DNA from: an uncultured Prevotella sp. | GTDB taxonomy: Bacteria > Bacteroidota > Bacteroidia > Bacteroidales > Bacteroidaceae | Direction: 5' to 3' | Length of the DNA stretch: 64,000 nucleotides | Assembly (NCBI GenBank): GCA_934254985.1 | Contig: CAKQMS010000007.1 | Span: forward strand, 1-64,000 | In this document: positions 1 to 8,826 of the stretch, piece after piece | Layout: each line of letters opens with the position of its first letter | Numbering within the stretch: position 1 is the first letter of the stretch | Program-made: the position numbers and the translations under genes | The notes under the pieces: generated by a model | Told to the model about the DNA's origin: nothing | Databases searched by the model: none | What the model saw: the letters and a program-made list of their open reading frames with translations, nothing else

Positions 1-36
1 AGAGCTTCGAGGACGAAAGTCTTCGGAGCTCTTTTC
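1..36 (+). terminator. Intrinsic terminator of an upstream gene outside the window
   Basis: A 14-bp stem (two G-U pairs) closes on a GAAA tetraloop at 15-18 and is followed by a T-rich tail. The tail sequence TTTTCGTTTATATA is almost identical to the one after the tRNA-Met terminator near 18.23 kb, which suggests the same type of terminator. The gene it ends lies to the left of the window. Confidence 0.8.
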
Positions 37-96
37 GTTTATATATACCTCATTACAAGCTACACATTATTATATATACATATTATTATATATACG

Positions 97-192
97 CCTT
101 TACCCTTTTACTCTTTTACTCTTTTACCTTTTTACTCTTTTACCTTTTTACTCTTTTACCCTTTTATTTTTTTACCTTTTTACCTTTTTTTA
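97..192. repeat. Pyrimidine-rich octamer tandem array
   Basis: About eleven degenerate copies of an 8-base unit close to CCTTTTTA or CTCTTTTA lie head to tail, just upstream of the fimbrillin promoter. A second array of the same unit lies at 36081-36141, again directly next to a promoter. No ORF is supported here. It may be a replication-slippage product or a spacing or curvature element; function is not shown. Confidence 0.75.
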
Positions 193-213
193 TGGTTGTG
201 AACCGCTATGAAC

Positions 214-244
214 TTGTTTTGTATTATTATTTAACTTATCTTTG
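214..244 (+). promoter_or_regulatory. Promoter of the fimbrillin operon
   Basis: TTG at 214-216, a 20-base spacer, then TATCTTTG at 237-244 fits the Bacteroidota major sigma factor consensus. It places the transcription start near 250 and shows that translation cannot begin at the TTG at 242, so ATG 281 is the better start for the first gene. Confidence 0.75.
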
Positions 245-280
245 CAACATAAATGTTTAATTCCAAATATGACTCTAATT

Positions 281-1191
281 ATGAAACCTTATTTTGTGAT
301 TGGTATTTTGTCTACCTATTTGTTTGCTTGCTGTTCAAGCGACAGTGTTAATGAAACTGTATCTCCTACACCTCCTTCAGAGAAGTTACCTATCAATATT
401 AGCACTTCTGTAAGTAGTCGTGCTACAGATTTGGCTTTTGAAGTTGGAGACAAGATTGGTTTGTATGTGGTAAATCATAATGCTGATGGTTCTGCAGCAG
501 CCCTAAAGGTTTCTGGCAACCATGTTGACAACATGCAGTATACATACAACAGCTCTTGGACTCCTGCTACCCAGACTTACTGGAAGGATAATACTACTCA
601 TGCAGATTTCTATCTGTATTACCCTTATACATCTACTATTTCCAGTATTGATGCTATGCCATATAGCGTAAAGGCCAATCAGAGTAAGCTTTCTGATTAC
701 AAGGCTGGTGATTTGATGATTGGTAAGACTATAGACGTGGCTCCTACAGAATCGTCTGTTAAGATAGAAGCTAAGCACGTTATGAGTCAAATGACTATTA
801 AGCTTGTTGCAGGTAATGGTTTTCTGATGCAACTTTGGCTGCTGCCAAAATTAGTGTGAAAGTTAATAGACTTAAGACTAAAGCTACGGCTAATCTTGCT
901 ACAGGTGCTGTTACTGCAATAGGTGACGATACAGATATTATTCCTTACAAGGTGGCTAATAATAGCTATAAGGCTATCGTTGTACCTCAGTTGGTTGGCG
1001 AAGGCAACTTGATCACTATAAATGTTGATGGTAGAGACTTTAATTTGCCAAAAACAAGCAACTTTACAGGCTTTGAGGCTGGCAAGAAACATAATTTTAA
1101 CGTTACCTTGAGCAAGACCAGCAATGGTGTGAATGTAAACATCACCAAGTGGGAAGATGATGGTAACGATTATGGTGGCACAGCAGAATAA
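281..1191 (+). pseudogene. Fimbrillin family lipoprotein, broken by a single-base frameshift
   Basis: The N-terminus is a lipoprotein signal peptide ending in a lipobox with Cys near residue 17, followed by a Mfa-like fimbrillin domain (family PF13149) with the usual DKIGLYV and YYPY motifs. Fimbrillins are surface lipoproteins that polymerise or cap fimbriae after proteolysis. The reading frame is lost after the VAGNGF motif: the T-run at 820-823 has four T where five would restore SDATLAAAKISVKV and continue to the stop at 1189. The second frame (to 1191) carries the matching C-terminal half ending in NITKWEDDGN. Both halves align in order with the two downstream fimbrillin domains. It could be a true pseudogene, a slippage-controlled gene or a sequencing error. 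Start ATG 281 is chosen over ATG 269 because it follows the promoter and gives a compact signal peptide. Confidence 0.8.
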
Positions 1192-1215
1192 TATTATTTT
1201 TAAAGTAAATACGCT

Positions 1216-4200
1216 ATGATAAAGATAAAGCATACATTATTATATGTGGTTGCTGTTGTTGCCTATGTATTGACAGGATGTAGCGACGATTTATTCAATG
1301 GTGACTATAGTCAGCATGATAGCAACCGCATACAGCTATCTGGCGACATCGACCAGCTTGCTGTGACTCGTGTTAATGACAATGGTTTCTGCAATGGTGA
1401 CGTGATGGGTGTGTACATTGTAGATTACGAAGGCAACAACCCTGGCACGCTGAAGGTTAGCGGCAACCGTGGAGACAATGTGCGCCACACTTTCGATGAG
1501 CCTAACTATAAGTGGAACTCCGCTTATGACCTTTTCTGGAAAGACAAGCATACTCATATTGATGTGTATGGCTACTATCCTTATGCCAATCCTGAGAGCA
1601 TAGAGGATTATCAGTTTGAGGTGCAGAAGGATCAAAGTACTGCAACGGAAGATGGTGAAATGGGAGGCTACGAAGCAAGCGATTTCCTTTGGGGAAAGGT
1701 GTCTGATGTGGCTCCTACCACAAGCATAATCCGTTTGCCCCTTGCTCACCGTATGTCTAATGCCCGTGTTACCCTTATTCAAGGTTCAGGTTTTGCTGAT
1801 GGAGAATGGGCAAAAACCAAGAAGATTGTTTTAACAGCCAATGTTGCTCGCAAGGCAAGCATCAACCTTTCTACAGGAGAAATCAAGACAGCAGGAAGTG
1901 TGGAGAACAACATGACCATTCCATCTCGCACAAATGACGAGTGGCGCACCATCGTGGTTCCTCAAACCGTGGCTGCTGGTAAAACTCTCTTCAGCATCAC
2001 TATCGGTGGTGTGCCTTATAAGTTCACTAAGAACGAGGCACTTACCTATGTGGCAGGCAAGATGATGAACTTCGGTATCAAAGTAGATAAGCAGGCAGGA
2101 AGCGGCGCTTATAAGCTGACATTGGTAAGCGAAAGCATTACTCCTTGGGAGAATGATCTCGTGAGCCATGATGCTACGGCGAAGGAGTATGTAGTTATCA
2201 ATTCTACAAAAGGTCATCTGAAAGATGCTATAATTGCAGCAAACAAAGACTATACAAAACTCAAGAATCTTAAGATTACCGGCGAGATAGGACCAACAGA
2301 CTTTGAATTTATGCGTGACGAAATGAGCAATCTTCAATCTCTGAATATGAAAGAAACTATCGTTTATGGAAGATTTGGTTATCAACCTTGGATTTCTGGC
2401 GACAACTCTCACGATGGGGTAGAGAGAAAGTACGTAATTCATGAGCGCGCATTTGATGAAAAGAACACATTAGTCCGTGTCGTTCTTCCAGACAGTCTAA
2501 CAGGTATTGGTGAAAGAGCCTTCAGAGATTGTGTAAATCTAACTGGTTCTATCAATATACCAGAGGGAGTAACTCGCATTGGTCCTAGTGCATTTATGTG
2601 GTGTAATTCCTTAACAGGCACCCTCTCTCTTCCAACAACATTGGAATACATTGGAGGTGGAGGCGCTGCAGATATTGGAGGAGCGTTTGCCGGCTGTCAT
2701 TTTAATTGTGAGTTAAAGTTGCCAAACAATCTGAAATATATCGGTCACCATGCTTTTAGGGATAACCCTGGGTATTATGGGGCGTTGAAATTGCCAGAAA
2801 AACTAGAATATATAGGCGACCTTGCATTTTTTTGTGATCAAAATCTGACAGGTAACCTTACGATTCCGCAAGGAGTAAAAGCAATCAATCAAAGTGCCTT
2901 TAATGGAACAGGATTCAATGGTACGTTACAACTCCATGATGGTTTGACAAGCATCAACCAAGGTGCTTTTAGCGGCGTTCCTCTGAAGGGAGAATTAAAT
3001 CTGCCGAAATCTCTCACTTCTGTAGGAGAAAGTGCCTTCAATGGATGCGATTTTTCTGGAGAATTAAAATTACCTAAAGGTCTTATATCAATAGGCAGAA
3101 ACGCTTTTGCCGGGAACTGGCGCCTAATGGGTACTTTGGAATTTCCTGATGGTCTTGAATCGATTGGTGCTGGAGCTTTTGCCAATTGCCGTAGTATAGA
3201 ACAACTCATTTTCCCAGAAAGTCTGTCTAGTATAGGTTATGAACCAACATGGGGAGATAATGGAGGTGCTTTTGCCAATGATTTTGGCATATACAGCATT
3301 ATTTGCAAGGGAGAGGTTCCTGCACGTGTTTTGAGTGGAGCTTTCAATGGCGTAGCCAAGGATAACTTCACTCTCGAAGTCCCAGAGTCAGCCATTTCCC
3401 AGTATCAATCAGCACCAGGCTGGTGCGACTTCAAGCGTATCGCAGCTCACCATGAACTCGTTTGCCGCCCATCTGTAGCCTGCGCTTTGAGGACGTTGCA
3501 TAAGCAGAAATTGGTGATTAACGCCGAAGGCGAATGGGAAGTAGCCAGCAAGCCAGACTGGTGCGAGGTTTCTCCAGCCAGCGGCAACAAGAAGACAGAA
3601 GTAATATTGACCATCAAGGGCATGGCCAAGACTGCTGACAGCCGTGAAGGAAAGGTGGTATTCCGTCTGAAAGATAAAGACTACACCCACGAATGCAGCG
3701 TTTCACAGTATGGCTATGAATATGGCGAGGACGAATGGATTACCTTGCAGAAGGCTACCAAGGGCAATAAGGGTGGAATCAATATCGTGCTGCTCGGCGA
3801 CGGCTTTAACGCAAAGGATATTGCCAGCGGCGAATATCTGAAGGATATCAAGCAGGAAGTGGAGTATTTCTTCGGTATTGAACCATATAAGACTTATCGT
3901 GATTACTTCAACGTCTATACCGCCATTCCGCTTTCTACGGAATCGGGCGTGGGAACCGTGAATACCATCCGCTACAACCGATTCAACACCACCTTTACTG
4001 GTGGCGTAGGTCTAAAGGCTGATTATGATGAAATATTCGATTATGCTTTAGGTGCACCAACTGTTAACAAGGGCAATCTGAATCAGACGCTGATAATCAT
4101 TGTTCCTAATTCTACCGATTATGGTGGCATCTGTCAGATGTGGCCAGACGGATCAGCAATTGCCTTCTGTCCTCAGAGCACCTACGGTTATCCGCTCGAT

Positions 4201-4746
4201 ACCCGTGGCGTAATCCAACATGAGGCGGGCGGACACGGTTTTGGTAAGTTGGGCGATGAATATATCTATCACAATGCATTTATCGATGCTTGTGGCTGTT
4301 CTTGCTGTGGACACGTTCTTGAATTCAACGGAGCCAAGTCGCTTGGTTGGTATGATAACCTTGAGCTTACTGGCAAGATGCATAGCGTAGGCTGGAGCCA
4401 TCTGATCTTCGACGACCGCTACAGCGACATCGTGGATATTTACGAGGGAGGCTACATGCACAACCGTGGTGTCTTCCGTTCGGAGCCAAACTCTTGTATG
4501 AACAACGATATTCCTTACTATAGCACCATCAGCCGTGAGAGTATCGTGAAGCGCATCAAGGCATATGCAGGAGAAACCTACAGTTTCGAAGACTTCGTGA
4601 AGAACGATAAGCGAGATGCAGGTATCGTAGAGAGCCGTGCTTTCGGTGGCAATGGCGATATACGCAATGCAGGAACCTATCAGCATGCTCCTGTTATCCA
4701 CAAGGGTAGTCCGCTGAAGATGGCAAAGGTGAGAAAGCATCGCTAA
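1216..4746 (+). CDS. Multi-domain surface lipoprotein: fimbrillin, leucine-rich repeats, BACON, M64 peptidase
   Basis: A lipoprotein signal peptide (LTGC near residue 22) anchors a 1176-residue protein. Reading along it: a fimbrillin-like domain (about 30-315), then BspA-type LRR_5 repeats (about 325-740) with recurring units such as LPKGLISIGRNAFAG, a BACON domain (about 750-835, carbohydrate or mucin binding in this family), and a C-terminal M64 IgA-peptidase-like metallopeptidase (about 845-1176). The peptidase motif HEAGGHGFGKLGDEY starts at about residue 1002; the first His-Glu and the next His are three residues apart by my reading, not two as in plain HExxH. The gene follows the broken fimbrillin by 24 bases in the same operon. 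Surface location with adhesive repeats and a protease suggests attachment to and cleavage of host glycoproteins; that role is inferred. Confidence 0.85.
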   Translation: MIKIKHTLLYVVAVVAYVLTGCSDDLFNGDYSQHDSNRIQLSGDIDQLAVTRVNDNGFCNGDVMGVYIVDYEGNNPGTLKVSGNRGDNVRHTFDEPNYKWNSAYDLFWKDKHTHIDVYGYYPYANPESIEDYQFEVQKDQSTATEDGEMGGYEASDFLWGKVSDVAPTTSIIRLPLAHRMSNARVTLIQGSGFADGEWAKTKKIVLTANVARKASINLSTGEIKTAGSVENNMTIPSRTNDEWRTIVVPQTVAAGKTLFSITIGGVPYKFTKNEALTYVAGKMMNFGIKVDKQAGSGAYKLTLVSESITPWENDLVSHDATAKEYVVINSTKGHLKDAIIAANKDYTKLKNLKITGEIGPTDFEFMRDEMSNLQSLNMKETIVYGRFGYQPWISGDNSHDGVERKYVIHERAFDEKNTLVRVVLPDSLTGIGERAFRDCVNLTGSINIPEGVTRIGPSAFMWCNSLTGTLSLPTTLEYIGGGGAADIGGAFAGCHFNCELKLPNNLKYIGHHAFRDNPGYYGALKLPEKLEYIGDLAFFCDQNLTGNLTIPQGVKAINQSAFNGTGFNGTLQLHDGLTSINQGAFSGVPLKGELNLPKSLTSVGESAFNGCDFSGELKLPKGLISIGRNAFAGNWRLMGTLEFPDGLESIGAGAFANCRSIEQLIFPESLSSIGYEPTWGDNGGAFANDFGIYSIICKGEVPARVLSGAFNGVAKDNFTLEVPESAISQYQSAPGWCDFKRIAAHHELVCRPSVACALRTLHKQKLVINAEGEWEVASKPDWCEVSPASGNKKTEVILTIKGMAKTADSREGKVVFRLKDKDYTHECSVSQYGYEYGEDEWITLQKATKGNKGGINIVLLGDGFNAKDIASGEYLKDIKQEVEYFFGIEPYKTYRDYFNVYTAIPLSTESGVGTVNTIRYNRFNTTFTGGVGLKADYDEIFDYALGAPTVNKGNLNQTLIIIVPNSTDYGGICQMWPDGSAIAFCPQSTYGYPLDTRGVIQHEAGGHGFGKLGDEYIYHNAFIDACGCSCCGHVLEFNGAKSLGWYDNLELTGKMHSVGWSHLIFDDRYSDIVDIYEGGYMHNRGVFRSEPNSCMNNDIPYYSTISRESIVKRIKAYAGETYSFEDFVKNDKRDAGIVESRAFGGNGDIRNAGTYQHAPVIHKGSPLKMAKVRKHR

Positions 4747-4794
4747 TGGCGAACTCTATGTAAATGATAGTATAGACATTTAAAACAAGATAAA

Positions 4795-5691
4795 ATGAAG
4801 AAGGATATAATAATATTCGCAAGTTTAGCGTTGGTTATATTAGGTATGGTATCTTGTAGCGATGAGCAGGAAACTGCTCTTCGCTCACAAGATGCAAAGT
4901 CCACTCCAATGACTTTCCTTGTAAGCCATCCTGGACAAGCATCACGTGCCACAGAAACCAACTTTGAGAAGAATGATAAGATTGGACTCTTTGTGGCAGA
5001 TGCAAAGGCGCAATTGGAAATAGGTGGCAACCTGGTGAACAACGAGACTCTTACCTACGATGGAAGCAAATGGGCTGCTGCAAGAGCCCTCTATTGGGAC
5101 AAAGGCACATATACAGCCTATGCTTATTATCCATACATCGAGAATGTAAGCAGCATCACAGACCAACCATTCAGCGTAGCTCTTGACCAAAGAGTTGCTA
5201 AGACTGCTACATCCCTTGGTGGATATGAAGCCAGCGATTTGCTCTTTGCTACCAGCAAGAACATCTCAGCATCAGCCTCTCCCATAAACCTTACCTTCAA
5301 GCATATCATGAGTAAGCTGAAGATACGCTTGGTGAAGGGTGAGGACTTTGAGGGAGAAATGCCTGCTACAGCAGATGTATATATCCACAACACTGTGCCT
5401 ACAGCCACAGTCGATTTGCAAGCAGGTGTGGCTACTCGTTATGTAAAGGGAACCCGACATACCATTGTTGCTCGTCAAGACGATGCTACCAGCTATTCTG
5501 CCATTATCGTTCCACAACGTATTGATAACAGAATGCCGCTCATTGAAGTTGTGATGAAGGGTGTGAGCTATCTTTATGAGAGCAAGTTCCAGTTCAAACC
5601 AGGAATAGAGCACCTTGTAAATCTCATCATCTCAGACAATCCTGATCAGGTGAAGATTGAGATTGGAGGTGAAATACAGAACTGGCAATAA
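4795..5691 (+). CDS. Fimbrillin family lipoprotein
   Basis: 298 residues with a lipoprotein signal peptide (GMVSC, Cys near residue 21) and a complete fimbrillin (Mfa-like) domain: the motifs NDKIGLFV, AYAYYPYI, HIMSKLKIRL and YSAIIVPQRI all occur in the expected order, and the protein ends in EIQNW as the family usually does. It is the third gene of the operon, 48 bases after the M64 fusion, and is followed by a strong terminator. It lacks the extra LRR and protease domains of its neighbour, so it is likely the plain fimbrial or fimbria-like partner. Confidence 0.85.
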   Translation: MKKDIIIFASLALVILGMVSCSDEQETALRSQDAKSTPMTFLVSHPGQASRATETNFEKNDKIGLFVADAKAQLEIGGNLVNNETLTYDGSKWAAARALYWDKGTYTAYAYYPYIENVSSITDQPFSVALDQRVAKTATSLGGYEASDLLFATSKNISASASPINLTFKHIMSKLKIRLVKGEDFEGEMPATADVYIHNTVPTATVDLQAGVATRYVKGTRHTIVARQDDATSYSAIIVPQRIDNRMPLIEVVMKGVSYLYESKFQFKPGIEHLVNLIISDNPDQVKIEIGGEIQNWQ

Positions 5692-5750
5692 TAGGCATAC
5701 ACGAGTATGATAATTTATATTAGTAGTCAATTTATTCGTAATTGCAATAG

Positions 5751-5782
5751 AGGCAGTAGTCATAAAGCTACTGCCTTTTTTA
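5751..5782 (+). terminator. Terminator of the fimbrillin operon
   Basis: AGGCAGTAG pairs with CTACTGCCT around a 7-8 base loop and is followed by six T. It sits 60 bases after the last fimbrillin stop codon. Confidence 0.9.
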
Positions 5783-5957
5783 GTTAAGCCGCTAATAGGA
5801 TAAAGTCCTTTAAGGTCGCAATAATTATCGCTAAATACCAAATTTTCAGTCACTTATATTCCCTGTAACATACACTAATTAGCCATAGCTATTTCTGCAA
5901 TTGTTTGATTATCAATTTATTGAATAATGTACAAAAGTCTTAAAAACTGTAAACGCT

Positions 5958-5989
5958 TTGCGTATTTGAAGAAATTTTCGTACCTTTGC
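5958..5989 (+). promoter_or_regulatory. Promoter of the transglycosylase-like gene
   Basis: TTTG at 5958-5961, a 20-base spacer and TACCTTTG at 5982-5989 match the Bacteroidota promoter consensus exactly. It lies about 165 bases before the start codon, which predicts a long untranslated leader. The stretch 5783-5957 between the previous terminator and this promoter shows nothing else I can support. Confidence 0.85.
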
Positions 5990-5996
5990 ACCCGAT

Positions 5997-6153
5997 AAGA
6001 ATAAGGATAGCAATTCTCAATACTCAAATTACGAGATGTTATTCGCTAAGGTATCTAACGGAGTTGAGACTATTTGAGTTTAGAGTACTTGTGTTTTTGT
6101 ACTTGGTCTCTTGCGTTCGTGATGAACTCTGAAAACTCCATAAAACTCAAATT
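5997..6153 (+). promoter_or_regulatory. Long 5' leader with two competing pairings
   Basis: The leader holds ATTTGAGTTT at 6072-6081. Its first eight bases are the exact complement of ACTCAAAT at 6022-6029, and all ten are complementary to AAACTCAAAT at 6143-6152, which ends one base before the ATG at 6154. The two helices are mutually exclusive, and the second would bury the ribosome entry region. This is an inference from base pairing only; no known riboswitch class is recognised. Confidence 0.4.
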
Positions 6154-6591
6154 ATGAATTTTAAGGAAAAGATTGTAAGACTATGTATTCTATTTATTTT
6201 TGTACTAACTTCGCAGATTTCAGCATCTGCTAAAGAGTCTTCTACTTTCAATTGGCAGCCTGTTATAGATGCTATTATTGAAGTAGAAAGCAATGGGGAC
6301 ACAAGAGCTAAAAGCGGCAATTCTGTTGGCGCAATGCAGATTACCCCAATCTTGGTTGCTGAATGTAATAACATTCTTCGCAGCCGCAATCAAAAAAAGC
6401 GTTATAAGCTTTCTGATAGATTTAGCTTGCAGAAGTCAAAGGAAATGTTCCTGCTGATGCAATCGCAGTTTAATCAGGAGAATAATGTTGAGAAAGCCAT
6501 TAGGGCTTGGAATGGAGGAAACAACTTTAGTAAGAAGAGAACACAGCGTTATTTTGAAAAGGTGATGTGTGTGTTGAAATCTAATGATTAA
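6154..6591 (+). CDS. Small lytic transglycosylase-like secreted protein
   Basis: 145 residues with a Sec signal peptide (about 1-27). The mature part resembles the SLT fold of lytic transglycosylases: VIDAIIEVESNGD carries the candidate catalytic Glu and the ESNG signature, followed by VGAMQITP and a late AWNGG motif, all in the family order. It would cleave peptidoglycan glycan strands in the periplasm. It is shorter than most members and has no LysM or other wall-binding domain. It stands alone between a consensus promoter and a bidirectional terminator. Confidence 0.75.
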   Translation: MNFKEKIVRLCILFIFVLTSQISASAKESSTFNWQPVIDAIIEVESNGDTRAKSGNSVGAMQITPILVAECNNILRSRNQKKRYKLSDRFSLQKSKEMFLLMQSQFNQENNVEKAIRAWNGGNNFSKKRTQRYFEKVMCVLKSND

Positions 6592-6602
6592 TATCATTAA
6601 AT

Positions 6603-6643
6603 AAAAATAGCCAAGAAATGCTTTTGCGTTTCTTGGCTATTTT
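6603..6643. terminator. Bidirectional terminator
   Basis: An 18-bp stem (AAAATAGCCAAGAAATGC against GCGTTTCTTGGCTATTTT, one wobble pair) with a 4-base loop lies between two convergent genes. T-runs are present at both ends, so it can end the transglycosylase-like gene on + and the DHH gene on -. Confidence 0.85.
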
Positions 6644-6676
6644 GTTTTAATGACGGTTTAAGCTTGTCAATATTGA

Positions 6677-7717
6677 TTATAGCTTAAGCTTATCTGCATA
6701 ATACATTATTGCTTGTCGTGTGATCTTTTCAGCCTCTGCTAAAGAGCAATCGAGGTGACCTCCGCTGGCATTGAAATGTCCGCCACCATTAAAGAATTTC
6801 TGAGCAACTTCGTTTACCGAGAAGTCGTCTACAGAGCGTAGACTTACCCATATGCAGTTGTCTTTTCTATCGTCTTCGCGCAATGAGATAGACATCTTCA
6901 TACCTTTTATGCGTAGAGGTTCATTTACGAGCCCCTCAGCGTCTCCTTTTATGAAGTGGTAGTCTCTCATGTCTTGGCGTGATAGAGCGTAATATGAGGC
7001 ATGCAGATCCTCAAATACGTTAAGCTTCTGGCTCATTATATATCCACGTAGTCTGATAGCCCAAGAGCTATAGTTGTTGAATACGTTTCTATATATCTTG
7101 TCTTTATCTATATTCTTAGTGAGCAGCTGGCAGATGATGAAGAATATTTCAGGACGGTTGGAATTATATGTAAATCCGCCAGTATCTGTCATCATACCGC
7201 AATACAGGTTAGTAGCGAATTTCTTATCGAGTTTATCAAACCCACCTAATTGCCAAACGATATGGAATATTAGTTCGCATGTTGAGCTCATCTCCTCGTG
7301 TGATACCGTTACGATGCTATCGATAGCTGGTCCCATGTGATGGTCTATGAGCACCTTCTCAGCTTTGCATTCCACCAATTCCTTTTCCATATCCTGCAGT
7401 CTGCTTGGCTGGTTGAGGTCAAGGCAGAACACAAGGTCAGCCTCTTTGAAAGCCTGAGAAATACGTTCTTGATGTTTGTCGTAGCGAAGTATCTTCTCGT
7501 TGTCTGGCATCCATGCAAGGAAGTCTGGGAAAGCATCAGGCATTGCTATGATAGCCTCTTTGCCAAAGCATGTGTGCAGATATTCTGCCCATGCTAAAGT
7601 AGAGCCCATGGCATCACCATCTGGCGACTTATGTGCACATATCACTATACGAGAAGAAGCCGCTATCTTCTCTCTGAGGGTAGCGGCTTCTTTATCAGTT
7701 AAGATATTTTTCAGCAT
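6677..7717 (-). CDS. DHH family phosphoesterase (NrnA-like)
   Basis: 346 residues with the DHH-DHHA1 layout: SPDGDAMGS (about 31-39), the catalytic Asp near 100, the DHH signature at about 125-127, and a C-terminal GGGHFNASGG motif of DHHA1. The family degrades short oligoribonucleotides or nano-RNA and dephosphorylates pAp in the cytoplasm; c-di-AMP phosphodiesterase activity is also known for relatives. Its ATG shares one base with the upstream stop codon (TAATG), so it is translationally coupled to the nucleotidyltransferase gene. Confidence 0.85.
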   Translation of the reverse strand: MLKNILTDKEAATLREKIAASSRIVICAHKSPDGDAMGSTLAWAEYLHTCFGKEAIIAMPDAFPDFLAWMPDNEKILRYDKHQERISQAFKEADLVFCLDLNQPSRLQDMEKELVECKAEKVLIDHHMGPAIDSIVTVSHEEMSSTCELIFHIVWQLGGFDKLDKKFATNLYCGMMTDTGGFTYNSNRPEIFFIICQLLTKNIDKDKIYRNVFNNYSSWAIRLRGYIMSQKLNVFEDLHASYYALSRQDMRDYHFIKGDAEGLVNEPLRIKGMKMSISLREDDRKDNCIWVSLRSVDDFSVNEVAQKFFNGGGHFNASGGHLDCSLAEAEKITRQAIMYYADKLKL

Positions 7718-8628
7718 TAGAATAGTTTTGAAGGATAAACGCCCTCGTCGATGAGTTTCTGAATACGATCAACTGTATCCTGACGGTCAGCTGCGTATGT
7801 TACACCGAACCACTTGCTTGTAGTATCAAGAACCTGAACAGTAGAAGTCTTCTCGTTGATGAGTTTGTTTACCATCAATGGGATGAAGAATTCAGCCTTG
7901 AGGTTAGAGATATTCTTTGGATCAGCAAGGAACTCTTTGAAGTATTCCTCTGAATGCTCGAAATAGTCAGGAGTGAAGCCCCACATGTTCATAGAAACAG
8001 GTGTGTTGTCTTCTACTGCTACCCATTCGCCATTCTCGTCCTTGTAGCAAACAGGACCATTTACGCGCATGATTTCTGTACGCTCAACAACAGTTGTAAG
8101 GTTGCCCTTGTCGTCCTTTGAGCAGATACCACGAGCTACGGTACCATTCTCGCTAAGAGTATTACCTACGCGGAAACCTACCATTGCATACTTGTTCTTT
8201 GAACCCTCAGGAAGTTCAGAAAGGAACTTGCCGATAACCTTGAAAGCATCACGGTTATAGAAGTCGTCGCAGTTGATAACGCAGAAAGGCTCCTTGATAA
8301 CGTCCTTTGCCATAAGCACAGCATGGTTTGTTCCCCATGGCTTCTCACGACCCTCTGGTACAGAGAAACCCTCTGGAAGAGCGTCAAGGCTCTGGAATAC
8401 GAGCTCTGCTGGGATGTGACCTTCGTATTTAGACAATACCTGCTCACGGAACTGCTCTTCGAAATCACGACGGATAACGAAAACAATCTTACCGAAGCCT
8501 GCCTGAATAGCATCGTAAATAGAATAATCCATGATGGTTTCACCGTTTGGACCCAGACCGTCCAACTGTTTCAAACCTCCGTAACGGCTGCCCATACCAG
8601 CAGCGAGGAGCAATAATGTTGGTTTCAT
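7717..8628 (-). CDS. Sugar-phosphate nucleotidyltransferase family protein
   Basis: 303 residues. The N-terminal LLAAGMGSRYGGLKQLDGLG is the nucleotide-binding signature of the NTP_transferase family, and FCVINCDDFYNRDA carries the metal-binding Asp pair. Members make NDP-sugars from sugar-1-phosphates, for example UDP- or GDP-sugars; the sugar cannot be told from sequence alone. It is the first gene of a two-gene unit with the DHH phosphoesterase. Confidence 0.75.
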   Translation of the reverse strand: MKPTLLLLAAGMGSRYGGLKQLDGLGPNGETIMDYSIYDAIQAGFGKIVFVIRRDFEEQFREQVLSKYEGHIPAELVFQSLDALPEGFSVPEGREKPWGTNHAVLMAKDVIKEPFCVINCDDFYNRDAFKVIGKFLSELPEGSKNKYAMVGFRVGNTLSENGTVARGICSKDDKGNLTTVVERTEIMRVNGPVCYKDENGEWVAVEDNTPVSMNMWGFTPDYFEHSEEYFKEFLADPKNISNLKAEFFIPLMVNKLINEKTSTVQVLDTTSKWFGVTYAADRQDTVDRIQKLIDEGVYPSKLF

Positions 8629-8732
8629 AATACTATATGTTAAATATGTTAGTTTGAAAAGTAAATCTACCTTTTTATTAGGTTGTAATGGCTTTTATAA
8701 AAAATCCATAAGACCATACTTTATATACTCTG

Positions 8733-8740
8733 CAAAGGTA
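8733..8740 (-). promoter_or_regulatory. Promoter -7 element for the nucleotidyltransferase-DHH unit
   Basis: TACCTTTG on the minus strand matches the Bacteroidota -7 consensus, about 105 bases before the start codon. A well placed -33 TTTG is not visible, so only the -7 part is supported. Confidence 0.55.
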
Positions 8741-8826
8741 ATACTTTTTTCGTTACTTTGACAGCAATGCCATAGTTTTTTGATGTTATGCATTTCTTTT
8801 TTTTGCAGATAAACAGCAGAATTGCC

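Noticed and set aside
97..192. CRISPR array
   Set aside because: Units are 8 bases with no spacers.
242..280. TTG start for the first fimbrillin gene
   Set aside because: It lies inside the -7 promoter element, so it would not be in the mRNA.
5997..6153. Known riboswitch in the leader
   Set aside because: No conserved core of any riboswitch class I know is visible.
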